NCBI RefSeq assembly: GCF_042186555.1 | Contig: NC_133324.1 | Coordinates: 223,373,145 to 223,437,144, forward strand | Direction of reading: 5' to 3' | Source: Aquarana catesbeiana | Lineage: Eukaryota; Chordata; Amphibia; Anura; Ranidae | DNA length: 64,000 bases | Shown here: in pieces, positions 10,724 through 21,839 of the stretch | Numbering within the stretch: position 1 is the first letter of the stretch | Layout of the letters: each line of letters starts with the position of its first letter | The notes under the pieces: generated by a model | Databases searched by the model: none | What the model was told of the DNA's origin: nothing | The model's input: the letters and a program-made list of their open reading frames with translations, nothing else | Translations under genes and position numbers: made by a program

Positions 10724-11135
10724 AGCAGAGCTCCAAGCTCCTGCAGAAAAAATGAAAACTCAGCAGCTACAAATACTGTTGCTACTGACTTTTTAATATT
10801 AGGACATCTACCTGTCCGGAATCCAGCGGTGTCTTCACTTGAGCCAATTTTTCAATCAGCTATTGGGTGCTGCCGCTGCCATCTCCACTAAGATAAACTG
10901 GCAGTGAAGTCTTGCGGCTTCACAGCTGGATCCCTACTTCGCATTCGCGATTGGGCTGGTTGCGGCCTGCGGCGGAAGGTGAAGGGGGGCCAAACTTCCG
11001 GCTGAGAAAGCCAGATGTGGGAGTGGATACCTGTCAAAATCAGGTACCCACTCCCCCCCAAAAGGTGCCAAATGTGGCAGCAAAGGGGGGAGGAGGCAGG
11101 GAAGCAGAGCTTCCCCTTTTGGTTGGAGCTCTGCT
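10724..11135. mobile_element. TTAA-flanked MITE with AGCAGAGCTCC termini
   Basis: TTAA at 10720-10723 and 11136-11139 encloses a body that begins AGCAGAGCTCCA and ends TGGAGCTCTGCT, perfect complements. The interior shares CAGCAGCTAC and CAGTGAAG motifs with 3135-3579. Fits a piggyBac/Kolobok type non-autonomous element. Confidence 0.75.
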
Positions 11136-11379
11136 TTAAGGTAAAATATGTCTTGGCGTTAGAACCACTTTAACATACACTTTAGAGCCAATTTACAGGC
11201 AAACAGCTATATATACAAATTAAATACATATATGAGAACTGTTTTACCTGCCATAGGCTTTGTATTTTTATCCACCAAGTTCTGATTTACACAGGTCTGC
11301 CACACAGCACTGCCCTGCCTTGCAGATAAGGGGACCTTGTCAATGCTGCAGTTTCACTTTCATGTATAATACAGGTATC

Positions 11380-11725
11380 TGCACCCACTTCCGGGAATAG
11401 CTAGCCGCAAATGCCCCCTTGTGTTGTGGGAAACACACAGTTCCCACAACACAACGGGGACCAGTGTAGATGTGCAGCGCGACTCGCGCATGCACAGTAG
11501 GGAACTGGGCAGTGAAGCCGCAACGCTTCACTTCCTGATTCCCTGACCGAGGATGGCGGTGAGGGCAGCCGAGAGCCGAGAGATGAGCGATCGATCGGCT
11601 TCGGCTGCCGACATCGCTGGACCCTGGGACAGGTAAGTGTCCATTTATTAAAAGTCAGCAGCTGCAGTATTTGTAGCTGCTGGCTTTTAATATTGTTTGT
11701 TTAAGGTGGAGCTCCTCTTTAAAAT
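11380..11725. repeat. Dispersed repeat related to 3135-3579
   Basis: Shares with 3270-3580 the order: CCACAACACAACGGGG-like block, GCATGCACAGTAGG, GGCAGTGAAGCC, CGGCTTCGGC, GCCGACATCGC, GGGACAGGTAAGT and GTCAGCAGCTGCAG. The right end fades near CTCCTCTTTAAA. Its left end is unclear. Confidence 0.65.
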
Positions 11726-12655
11726 GCTTCCGGTTAAAAAAAAACAACTTACGGGTGTATTAATGCTACAGGGCTTGATTATTTGTGCCTTTTATATCTA
11801 CCTTGACTTTAGCTTTAAACGTGCTTACCATCAATCCAACTAACCTTCCAAAAGCTTTTGTTTTTTTTATCCTAGCTTTAATAAACTGGTTATCCCCACT
11901 GTGTAAATGTTCTGGTAACCTGGTGCTTTGGAATGCCTAATCCCATTTCAGTAATTCTGGGATCAAGGGAAAAATATATAAACCACAGACACTGGAAAAT
12001 TAATTGCCATTCTGATTTCCAAACAGATGAAATGTTAATTTGCTTAAATATTTTGCTTGTTGGCTGAGTTGCTTTTTATGGGTGACAATCCCTATATCTC
12101 CAATTATCTTGTAAAAAAAACTTTGGTGGAATTAAAGTTTTACCTGCCACATACTGCTGTGCAGAGATCATTCTAGAGTTGGGGCTGTCTACTTATTGTA
12201 TAAATAGTTATACTTGTGTTACTTGGACATGCATGTACTAATATTTAAAGCTAAATTAAAGAAGCATTGTATTTTTACTTGAATGTTGATGGTCTTTTGT
12301 GTCTTTCTTCAGGATGTGTGCAACAATCCAACATTAGCAACTTCAGTACTTTGGTGCAGGTTCTTCCATTTATGAAGACCAGTCACTGCTCCTCTTCAGT
12401 TCTGTAGTGGGTGGACATGCTGGGTTCCTCCCATAGCTTTGTTCTCTGCTCAGGCTATGAACACCACAGTGATTGTTTCACAACTATTTTAAAATGTAAT
12501 ATCTGGGTTTGTAAAAGTGTTTTGTGCACCCAAAGTGGTTTTATATTCCTTGTAGCGATTGGAAAATATATTTGAATGAAATTTTTTGTGAGGTTCAGTT
12601 TATAAAAAAAATGGAATGATCAGACAGATTGTGGAGTTAAGGTCCAGGGCCACTG
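11726..12655. other. No recognised feature
   Basis: AT-rich DNA with no credible gene, terminal repeat or array that I can see. Confidence 0.5.
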
Positions 12656-13240
12656 ATAAGGCAGTACAGGCAGCCCTCCTGTACTGGGCCCAGGCCCCAT
12701 CATTTCAAAGGGGGGCCCTGTCACCTGTTGAGCAGGAGGTCTGGCTGTACTGTCTTAGTGCAGACACCGATCCTCTTCTGCCTCCCACTGCAGTGTTGCC
12801 AGCTTCTCCTCTTCTTTCCCCCTCTGGCTGCACTGCAGGGGGATTGGTTCTAGCACATGCGCCCCTTCCATCTGCTGTCTGGGCCCCCCGTGTGCCCTTT
12901 TTCTCTCCCGCCGGCACTGCTGCGAGCACACAGGGGGATGTTTAAAGATGGAGAACGAGGCAAGGGGCCAGTAAATATACCGGTCATTTACTGGCCCCTT
13001 CCTTTCCTGAATGAACACAGTGAGCGATCGTTACCAATCACTTTATTCAGCAGTGAAGCATAGTAAATTGTGTTTATTATGCTTCAGCTTGTGAATGATT
13101 CGCAGAGCGCTTCTTGTTTATTCATCTGAGGCTACAGAGAAAGGGACTGGTAAATCTATCCTCAGTCACTTTCGGACGGGGGAAGGGGGCCTGTCAGATA
13201 AGCTATATGGGGCCCCGTGATTTCTAACAGCAGGCCTGTT
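12656..13240. repeat. Dispersed repeat, same family as 63110-63420
   Basis: The two loci share GGGCCAGTAAAT/TTTACTGGCCCC-type inverted motifs, GAATGAACACAGTGAG, and a TTCATCTG..GAGGCT..CAG block. The present copy is longer. No coding domain. Confidence 0.6.
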
Positions 13241-13955
13241 AAGGTCCGATCCATTGCCATTTTAACACTATAGCTTATCTGAGCCTATGCAAAGGCCACC
13301 AAATTATTTGAGGTTTAAGGTTCCAAAAAGAATAGCCTATTGTGTGGAATACTTAAATATGCGTAATTGAAAAAAACAAAAATGTCTATTTAAATAAAAG
13401 GGACTTTCTGGGAACCTAAGAAACTGCATATAAAATATCCATATTTCAATTTTTTTACAGAAAATAAAAGTTCTTTGCCACTAGGCATAAATACAAGAGT
13501 CAAATTGCTATGGCATAGAATTGTCCCTGATAGGTGGCCTCTGACCTTCCCTGCCCTTTCTGCACACAAAAATATACGCTGCAGCAACTTTATTGTTGTA
13601 TTAATGCCTAGTGGCAATGAATTTTGAATCTCAAAAATAGTCTTTTATTGCAAAATTGTGCGACATCAGATAAGCAACTTTCCTAGAATGCTACTCGCTG
13701 ACCACATGGTATCACAAAGGTCAATTTGTTTTTACAACATTCATTGGGTTCTATCCCTAACCAAAAGAAATACTCATTTGAAAAACACTTGATTTGGGAC
13801 AGGTCATTTGTTAAACATTTCCCAGCTCAGCCTTAGAGCTTTGGAGTAAACACTACAGATATACAGTATGTGCTTTGCTCAGATTCCATGACTGAGGTTT
13901 ACAACCACTTTAGCTCCCTGCTAGGCGCTGACATCTTCGAGCGGCCAGCTTCTGG
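13241..13955. other. No recognised feature
   Basis: I see no gene. GCCACTAGGCATAAATACA at about 13478 and TTAATGCCTAGTGGCAA near 13600 form an imperfect inverted pair about 130 bp apart, which could delimit a small foldback element. Confidence 0.4.
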
Positions 13956-13959
13956 GTAA

Positions 13960-14325
13960 CGAGTAGACATGTGCCATTAGTTTCGTACGAATCGAAAATT
14001 CGTACGAATTTCCGTAAATTCGTACATTCGGGAGGATCCGAAATACAAATTGCTATGCTTCCGAATTTTGTACGAAATACAAAATTTCGTTTACCAATTT
14101 CGGATCCAAATTCCTAATGAACACTTGTAATTGTTACGAAAAGTTAACGAACCTAAAAGTTAAAAACCCAGGAAGTCAGCACAGCACAGGGATGGTGGGA
14201 GCCCCTCATAATGATAAATTCATCATAACGAACATTTGTAATTGTTACGAAAAGTTAACGAACCTAACGAAAATTCGTATTTCGTACAAAATTTCGGACA
14301 CGAATTACAAAATACAAATTAATTC
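13960..14325. repeat. Foldback-like repeat rich in TTCGTACGAA motifs
   Basis: Dense TTCGTACGAATT-type palindromic words at both ends and a direct repeat of about 33 bp (TGTAATTGTTACGAAAAG core) at about 14125 and 14238. Looks like a non-autonomous DNA element; ends and target duplication are not settled. Confidence 0.5.
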
Positions 14326-14330
14326 TAAGG

Positions 14331-14470
14331 CCCCTTTCACACTTATACGACTTCAAAGTCACGCGATTTTACCACGATTTTGCGGCCGCGATTTTGCGGC
14401 CGCGATTTTGCCGCGATTTTACCGCAATTTGGGAGCAGTACTATTTTGTACGACTTTGCCACATTTTTGG
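14331..14470. mobile_element. Half of a MITE of the 'cccctttcacac' type
   Basis: Begins GGCCCCTTTCACACTTAT, close to the terminal repeat of 35252-35694, followed by reiterated GCGATTTTGCGGCC words. The opposite end is absent. Confidence 0.55.
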
Positions 14471-14499
14471 CATTAACAAATGAAAACATACAGTAGTTG

Positions 14500-15034
14500 G
14501 TATGAATCATAAGGGGGAACTCCACGCCAAGTTTTAAATAAAAAAAAATGGCGTGGGTTCCCCCCCAGGGGCATACCAGGCCCTTAGGTCTGGTATGGAT
14601 TTTAAGGGGAACACCCTACGCCGAAAAATCGGCGCGGGGGTCCCCCCAAAATCCATACCAGACCCTTATCTGAGCACGCAGCCCGGCCGGTCAGGAATGG
14701 GGGTGGGGACAAGCGAGCGCCCCCCCCCCCTCCTGGAACCTACCAGGCCGTACCAGGCCGCATGCCCTCAACATGGGGGGTGGGTGCTTTGGGGGGCGCC
14801 CTGCGAGCACTTGCTGCTTTCAATGGCTGGGCTGATATGACGTCACTTTTGCGTATGCGCAGGAGTTCAATCTGCTTAGCCATTGCCGAATGTGTGCAGC
14901 TCACTGTACAGGGGCGGACAGACAGGTAGGTAATTTTAATGCAGAAGAGACAAAACATATCTCTCCTACATTAAAAGTCCTGCCTTTTCACCCATTTTTA
15001 TCATTTACATAAAGTTCCACATGTTAGAGAGACA
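14500..15034. repeat. GC-rich dispersed repeat
   Basis: Contains CCATACCAGACCCTTATCTG and its partial complement AGGTCTGGTATGGATTTTAA about 60 bp apart. Related words occur at 15520-15620 inside the hAT and at 40465-40600. No gene. Confidence 0.5.
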
Positions 15035-15042
15035 GTCCCAAA
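15035..15042. repeat. hAT target site duplication, left
   Basis: GTCCCAAA, identical to 22155-22162 on the other side of the element. Confidence 0.95.
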
Positions 15043-16076
15043 TAGGGATGAGCCGAACACCCCCCGGTTCGGTTCGCACCAGAACCCGCGAACGGACCGA
15101 AAGTTCGCACGAACGTTAGAACCCCATTGACGTCTATGGGACTCGAACGTTCGAAATCAAAAGTGCTCATTTTAAAGGCTAATTTGCATGGTATTGTCCT
15201 AAAAAGGGTTTGGGGACCTGGGTCCTACCCCAGGGGACATGTATCAATGCAAAAAAAACTTTTAAAAACGGCCGTTTTTTCGGGAGCAGTGATTTTAATG
15301 ATGCTTAAAGTAAAAAAAAAAAAGTGAAATATTCCTTTAAATATCGTACCTGGGGGGTGTCTATAGTATGCCTGTAAAGTGACGCGTGTTTCCCATGTTT
15401 AGAACAGTCCCTGCACCAAATGTCATTTTTAAAGGAAAAAATCTCATTTAAAACTGCTTGCGGGTTTAATGTCATGTCGGGTCATGGCAATATGGATGAA
15501 AATCAGTGAGACAAACGGCATGGGTACCCCCCAGTCCATTACCAGGCCCTTTGGGTCTTGTATGGATATTAAGGGGAACCCCGCACCCAAATTAAAATAA
15601 GGAAAGGTGTGGGGCCACCAGGCCCTATATACTCTGAACAGCAGTATACAGGCGGTGCAAACAAGACAGGGACTGTAGGTTTGTTGTTAAGTAGAATCTG
15701 TTTGTAATTTTGAACATTTTTAACGTGTTTAGCTCCAGCCAAAAAATCTTTTCTAAGCTTTTTGGAAAACATAGGGAAGGGTTATCACCCCTGTGACATT
15801 TGTTTTGCTGTCTTTCCTCCTCTTCAGAAGATTTCACCTCACTTTTTTGTCCCAATGAAAAATGTTTTTTGAAAATTTGGGTTTTTTTGTGGAACAAGGA
15901 TTGGAAAGCATCAGTGGAAAGGAGAAATTGTTTTCCCATATTAACTCTTACAGGAGAGAATTTCCCTTCCTAGGGGTAGATTTCATCTCACTTCCTGTTG
16001 TCTCCTTCCGTTTGCAAGTAGGAGTCGTTTGTAAGTTAGATGTTTGAAAGTAGGGTCCTGCCCTATATACTCAGCA

Positions 16077-16780
16077 GAAATTTGGGCCTTAGGTGTTGCT
16101 GTGGCCACAACACTGTAAGCCCTCACAGGGCCCTGCTGTGAAATATTAGATCAAGAATTGTAATTACATGCCCCTGTTGAACAGGAGCTGAAAAATTAGG
16201 CCTTAGGCACTGGTGCTGGTGCCACAACACTGCAACCCCTCACAGACACTCTAGTTGGAACGCAGGAACGAGCCCTGCTGCAAATTATTGCTTCAAAAAT
16301 TGTAATTACACGCCCCTGTTAGACAGGGGCAGAAAAATTGGGCCTTAGGCACTGGTGCTGGTGCCACAACACTGCAACCCCTCACAGACACTCTAGTTGG
16401 AACGCAGGAACGAGCCCTGCTGCAAAGTATTGCATCAAAAATTGTAATTACACGCCCCTGTTAGACAGGGGCAGAAAAATTGGGCCTTAGGCACTGGTGC
16501 TGGTGCCACAACACTGCAACCCCTCACAGACACTCTAGTTGGAACGCAGGAACGAGCCCTGCTGCAAAGTATTGCATCAAAAATTGTAATTACACGCCCC
16601 TGTTAGACAGGGGCAGAAAAATTGGGCCCTAGGCACTGGTGCTGGTGCCACAACACTGCAACCCCTCACAGACACTCTAGTTGGAATGCAGGAACGAGCC
16701 CTGCTGCAAAGTATTACATCAAAAATTGTAATTACACGCCCCTGTTAAACAGGGGCTGAAAAATTGTGCCTTAGGCACTG
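16077..16780. repeat. 142-bp tandem array in the hAT 3' region
   Basis: About four and a half copies of a roughly 142-bp unit, each starting near AAAATTGGGCCTTAGGCACT and containing CTCTAGTTGGAACGCAGG and ACACGCCCCTGTTAGACAGG. The last is a small hairpin (CCCCTGTT-aga-CAGGGG like). The middle copies are almost identical; the first and last are diverged, as expected of an array growing by unequal exchange. It sits just past the transposase stop codon, in its 3' flank. Confidence 0.93.
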
Positions 16781-16917
16781 GTGGTGGCGCCCAGAACCAA
16801 AAATGTTCTTACAAGCTATCAGCGTGATGATTGAGGAGGAAGAGGATAATTACTCAGGGATAGTCACTCAGCATCAGCATAGGCAGTCTTTGAAGGGATC
16901 TGAGATTTCAAAAAAAA

Positions 16918-19900
16918 TTATTCGGTTACATCAGCATCAGGTGCTTGGTAGCTGGTGGTGATCCAAGACTCATTCATTTTTATGAAGGTCAGCCGATCGA
17001 CCGAGTCGGTGGATAGACGCACCCTGTGATCGGTTACCACGCCTCCAGCAGCACTGAATGTGCGTTCCGAAAGAACGCTGGATGCAGGACAGGCCAGTAG
17101 CTCAATTGCATACTGTGCAAGCTCTGGCCAGTGATCCATCCTCAAGACCCAGTAACCCAGAGGATTTTCGGTGGGAAAGGTGTCCAAGTCTGATCTTGCC
17201 CCTAGGTATTCCTGCACCATGTAAAACAGACGCTGGCGATGGTTGCTGGAACCGATCATACCTTGGGGCTGCGGACCAAAAAATTGTCTGAACGCATCGG
17301 TCAGACGGCCACCTTCTCCACCGCTCCTTCTTTGACTGACCGAAGCCTCAGCAACACGTTGTCCAGAAACAGGAGTTTGTAACCTCCCAGTCTCTGGGAA
17401 CGCGTTGCACAGACCTTTCTGCAAGGCCTCCCGAAGATGTTTCATCCTCTGCTCCCTCTGCGATGGCAAGATAAGGTCCGCAACCTTACCCTTGTAACGT
17501 GGATCAAGGAGGGTTGCCAGCCAGTATTGGTCCTTCTCCTTGATACCACGAATACGAGGATCCTTACGCAGGCTTTGCAGGATCAGGGAGGCCATGCAGC
17601 GTAGGTTTGCTGAGGCATTCGGTCCGGAGTCCTCTGGGTCACTAAGAACGACATGGTCCGCAGCCACCTCCTCCCAGCCACGTACAAGTCCATGTGTTTC
17701 TTGGGACTGATCCCTTAAAGACTGCTGCTGATGCTGAGTGCCAGGCTCCACCTCCATACTGACACAATCTTCCTCCTCCTCCTCCTCTTCCTCCTCGTCC
17801 TCTTCCTGTGTGATCGGCGGGCACGCAGGAACACTGTCTGGATAAAGGGGGCCTTGAGAGCTAAGGAAGTCCTCCTCTTCCTGCCTCTGTTCTGCCTCAA
17901 GTGCCCTGTCCATTATTCCACGCAGCGTGTGCTCCAACAGGTGGACAAGGGGGACAGTGTAACTGATGCATGCACTGTCACTGCTCACCATCCTCGTGGC
18001 CTCCTCGAATGGTGACAGGACAGTGCATGCATCCCTGATCATGGCCCACTGGCGTGGGGAAAAAAAACCAAGCTCCCCTGACCCTGTCCTGGTGCCATAG
18101 TCGCACAGGTACTCATTGATGGCCCTCTGCTGCGTGTGCAGCCGCTGCAGCATGGCCAACGTTGAGTTCCACCTGGTGGGCATGTCACAGATTAGGCGGT
18201 TCTTGGGCAGGTTAAACTCCTTTTGGAGGTCCGTCAGCCGAGCACTGGCATTATATGACCGGCGGAAATGCACACAGACTTTCCTGGCCTGCCTCAGGAC
18301 ATCCTGTAAGCCCGGGTACCTGCCCAAGAACTGCTGCACCACCAAGTTAAGGACGTGAGCCAAACAGGGCACATGGGTCATTTGTCCCTGTCGGAGGGCA
18401 GAGAGGAGGTTGGTGCCATTGTCGCAAACCACCATTCCTGCCTTAAGTTGGCGTGGCGTCAACCACCTCTGAACCTGCCCCTGCAGAGCTGACAGAACCT
18501 CTGCCCCAGTGTGGCTCCTGTCCCCCAAGCACACCAGCTCAAGCACCGCATGGCATCTTTTGGCCTGCGTACTTGCGTAGCCCCTTGAACGCCTACGGAG
18601 CACCGCTGGTTCCGAGGAAGAGGCCATGGAGGAAGAAGAAGAGGAGGGGGTGGAGGAGAGAGGTGTGTCACAATCAGCATTTTGGAGGCGTGGTGGCGGA
18701 ACAACCTCCAACACTACTGCACCTTGTCCTGCATCCTTCCCAGCTGCCAGCAGAGTCACCCAATGCGCCGTGAAACTTAGGTAACGTCCCTGTCCATGCC
18801 TGCTGGACCATGAGTCAGCGGTAATATGCACCTTACCGCTGACCGCCCTGTCCAGCGAGGCATGGACATTGCCTTCCACATGCCGGTAGAGAGCCGGAAT
18901 CGCCTTCCGTGAGAAAAAGTGGCGTTTGGGTACCTGCCACTGAGGAACCGCACATTCCACAAACTCACGGAAGGGGGCAGAGTCTACCAACTGAAAAGGC
19001 AGCAGTTGAAGTGCTAGCAATTTTGCCAAGCTAGCATTCAACCGCTGGGCATGTGGATGGCTGGGAGCAAACTTCTTTCGGCGGTGCAGCAGCTGGGGCA
19101 GGGAAATTTGCCTGGTACAATCTGACGTCGGTGTACCAAAAGCAGATTGCCCACAAGTACTTGGCTGTGACACACCTAATTCTACACCTTCATTCCTCTC
19201 ACTGCAGGTCTCAGAGAGGACTGAAGGTCTAGTGGGGTTGGAAATCTCAGCTGATGAGGAGCAAGGAGAGATCCTCTTTGTTCTTTGGTGTGGGTCTTTT
19301 AGATACGCTTGCCAACGAACTGCATGGCAGGTCAACATATGTCTGGTCAAGCATGTGGTACCCAAGCGGGAGATATTTTGGCCACGCGAGATACGCTTGA
19401 GACATATGTTGCAAATAGCAGCGGTGCGATCTGATGCACTCGTCTCAAAAAAGGCCCACACCAAAGAACTTTTTGAATAACGCGCAGAGACTGCAGCGCC
19501 CTGCACATGTGGAGCTTTGGGGTGTGATGCAGTCAATGTGCTGCCCTTAGGCTGGCCCCTGGAGGGCATCCTGCCTCGTTGGTGATGTGCTGCCGCCTCC
19601 TCCTCCTCCTCCTCCTCCTCCTCCTCCTCCTCTCTCCTATCAGGCACCCACGTTGAGTCAGTGACCTCATCATCCCCTCCCTCCTCATCACTGGAGCAAA
19701 CCTGGCAGTATGCTGCAGCAGGGGGAGCATGACTGCCAGATTGCTGTCCTTCTTGGGCACCCCCTCTGTCCGCGCTCATGTTACTGCCTTCATCGAGCTC
19801 AGTATCGTCATCAGAGCCTTCCAAACGCTGGGCATCCTCCTGGAGCATGTACCCAACACTGTGGTCAAACAGTTCGAGGGAATCCTCATGAGGACATGGT

Positions 19901-20247
19901 GGAGCTAGGGAAGGAGTCACTGATGACATTGAGCTGAGGGAAGAGGCCGCTGCTTTGCCAGACAAAGCACCCTGGGCATGGGTGAGAGAGGATGAGGAGG
20001 ATGAGGACGGCTTGGTCATCCACTCGACCAAGTCTTCCGCATGTTGCGGCTCAACATGGCCAGCTGCCGAAAAAAAGGCCAAGCGTGTCCCATGGCCACG
20101 TGCTGATGAGGATGCACCGTCTCCACGACCAGCACTAGACACAGAGCCTGCTTGCCCTCTCTTATTGGCTTGTGACTGTCTGCCTCTCCTTCTTGGCCTT
20201 CCAGACATACTAATGGCCTGTAGCTGCACTAAGCTGGGATAGAACAC
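16918..20247 (-). CDS. hAT-family transposase with BED zinc finger
   Basis: An uninterrupted 1109-residue frame, encoding the cut-and-paste enzyme of the surrounding element. In order: a low-complexity Ser/Glu-rich N-terminus with a poly-Glu run near residues 208-219; a BED zinc finger at about 255-312 (CNICLKRISRG, then HMLTCH); the RNase H-like core, with ITADSWSS near 472 (first catalytic Asp), CDNGTNLL near 615 (second) with CLAHVLNLVV after it, and PFEEAT near 750 (region of the catalytic Glu). A second acidic run (about 800-820) lies in the insertion domain. The C-terminal hAT dimerisation motif, LLACPASSVLSERTFSAAG, is near residues 1035-1055. The alternative start MSGRPRRRGR (residue 14) is plausible. 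No internal stop, so possibly active. Larger than most hAT transposases because of the acidic linkers. Confidence 0.95.
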   Translation of the reverse strand: MFYPSLVQLQAISMSGRPRRRGRQSQANKRGQAGSVSSAGRGDGASSSARGHGTRLAFFSAAGHVEPQHAEDLVEWMTKPSSSSSSSLTHAQGALSGKAAASSLSSMSSVTPSLAPPCPHEDSLELFDHSVGYMLQEDAQRLEGSDDDTELDEGSNMSADRGGAQEGQQSGSHAPPAAAYCQVCSSDEEGGDDEVTDSTWVPDRREEEEEEEEEEEEAAAHHQRGRMPSRGQPKGSTLTASHPKAPHVQGAAVSARYSKSSLVWAFFETSASDRTAAICNICLKRISRGQNISRLGTTCLTRHMLTCHAVRWQAYLKDPHQRTKRISPCSSSAEISNPTRPSVLSETCSERNEGVELGVSQPSTCGQSAFGTPTSDCTRQISLPQLLHRRKKFAPSHPHAQRLNASLAKLLALQLLPFQLVDSAPFREFVECAVPQWQVPKRHFFSRKAIPALYRHVEGNVHASLDRAVSGKVHITADSWSSRHGQGRYLSFTAHWVTLLAAGKDAGQGAVVLEVVPPPRLQNADCDTPLSSTPSSSSSSMASSSEPAVLRRRSRGYASTQAKRCHAVLELVCLGDRSHTGAEVLSALQGQVQRWLTPRQLKAGMVVCDNGTNLLSALRQGQMTHVPCLAHVLNLVVQQFLGRYPGLQDVLRQARKVCVHFRRSYNASARLTDLQKEFNLPKNRLICDMPTRWNSTLAMLQRLHTQQRAINEYLCDYGTRTGSGELGFFSPRQWAMIRDACTVLSPFEEATRMVSSDSACISYTVPLVHLLEHTLRGIMDRALEAEQRQEEEDFLSSQGPLYPDSVPACPPITQEEDEEEEEEEEEDCVSMEVEPGTQHQQQSLRDQSQETHGLVRGWEEVAADHVVLSDPEDSGPNASANLRCMASLILQSLRKDPRIRGIKEKDQYWLATLLDPRYKGKVADLILPSQREQRMKHLREALQKGLCNAFPETGRLQTPVSGQRVAEASVSQRRSGGEGGRLTDAFRQFFGPQPQGMIGSSNHRQRLFYMVQEYLGARSDLDTFPTENPLGYWVLRMDHWPELAQYAIELLACPASSVLSERTFSAAGGVVTDHRVRLSTDSVDRLTFIKMNESWITTSYQAPDADVTE

Positions 20248-20299
20248 CTGTAATTTTCTTCAAGTAGCTTTATATACTGTAACCAGACAAGCCTGCCTG

Positions 20300-21640
20300 T
20301 CAGTAGGAAGATAACAGGAACGGATCTAGCTGAACACTGTGAGCAGGACGCACTGTACTAAATGTAAATAGTCTAGCTGCCTGACCGTGGTACTAATAGG
20401 ATCAAATAGAACACCTGTAATTTTCTTCAGGTAGCTTTATATACTGTAACCAGACAAGCCTGCCGGTCAGTAGGAATTTAACAGGAACGGATCTAGCTGA
20501 ACACTGTGAGCAGGACGCACTGCACTAAATGTAAATAGCAGGAACGGATCTAGCTGAACACTGTGAGCAGGACGCACTGCACTAAATGTAAATAGTCTAG
20601 AAGATAACAGGAACGGATCTAGCTGAACACTGTGAGCAGGACGCACTGCACTAAATGTAAATAGTCTAGAAGATAACAGGAACGGATCTAGCTGAACACT
20701 GTGAGCAGGACGCACTGCACTAAATGTAAATAGCAGGAACGGATCTAGCTGAACACTGTGAGCAGGACGCACTGCACTAAATGTAAATAGTCTAGAAGAT
20801 AACAGGAACGGATCTAGCTGAACACTGTGAGCAGGACGCACTGCACTAAATGTAAATAGCAGGAACGGCTCTAGCTGAACACTGTGCGCAGGACGCACTG
20901 CACTAAATGTAAATAGCAGGAACGGATCTAGCTGAACACTGTGAGCAGGACGCACTGCACTAAATGTAAATAGCAGGAACGGATCTAGCTGAACACTGTG
21001 AGCAGGACGCACTGCACTAAATGTAAATAGCAGGAACGGATCTAGCTGAACACTGTGAGCAGGACGCACTGCACTAAATGTAAATAGCAGGAACGGATCT
21101 AGCTGAACACTGTGAGCAGGACGCACTGCACTAAATGTAAATTGCAGGAACGGATCTAGCTGAACACTGTGAGCAGGACGCACTGCACTAAATGTAAATA
21201 GTCTAGAAGATAACAGGAACGGATCTAGCTGAACACTGTGAGCAGGACGCACTGCACTAAATGTAAATAGCAGGAACGGATCTAGCTGAACACTGTGAGC
21301 AGGACGCACTGCACTAAATGTAAATAGCAGGAACGGATCTAGCTGAACACTGTGAGCAGGACGCACTGCACTAAATGTAAATAGCAGGAACGGATCTAGC
21401 TGAACACTGTGAGCAGGACGCACTGCACTAAATGTAAATTGCAGGAACGGATCTAGCTGAACACTGTGAGCAGGACGCACTGCACTAAATGTAAATAGTC
21501 TAGAAGATAACAGGAACGGATCTAGCTGAACACTGTGAGCAGGACGCACTGCACTAAATGTAAATAGCAGGAACGGATCTAGCTGAACACTGTGAGCAGG
21601 ACGCACTGCATTAAATGTAAATAGTCTAGATAGAAGATAA
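20300..21640. repeat. 57/69-bp minisatellite upstream of the hAT transposase
   Basis: Roughly 19 tandem units, plus one separated at 20312, of a 57-bp repeat containing GGAACGGATCTAGCTGAACA and GAGCAGGACGCACTGCACTA. Some units carry an extra 12 bp (TCTAGAAGATAA). Both lengths are multiples of three, so one minus-strand frame (20467-21606) stays open for 379 codons of repetitive peptide. The array lies on the promoter side of the transposase and may act as repeated regulatory sites. Units are nearly identical, which suggests recent homogenisation. Confidence 0.93.
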
Positions 21641-21839
21641 CAGGAACGGATCTAGCTAAACTGAATACAGTGTATATATATATATATGCAACACCTGGGA
21701 TGCATATATATACACAATACACTGTAAGTGCAGCTAACTGACTGACTGTTCTGCCTAATCTATCTAACTCAAATCAAATGACACTGTCTCTCTCTCTCTC
21801 TATCTCTCAGCACACCGGAACACACACTACACAGGGCCG

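Noticed and set aside
12616..13063. Overlapping frames of 70-110 codons on both strands
   Set aside because: Inside a dispersed repeat also present at 63110-63430; no domain and no conservation of the frame in the other copy.
20467..21606. 379-codon minus-strand frame as a real repetitive protein gene
   Set aside because: The frame is explained by a tandem repeat with unit lengths divisible by three; no start context, domain or other support. Kept only as a finding to test.
20300..21640. CRISPR-like or centromeric satellite array
   Set aside because: Whole 57-bp units are near identical with no variable spacers, and the array is inside a hAT transposon.
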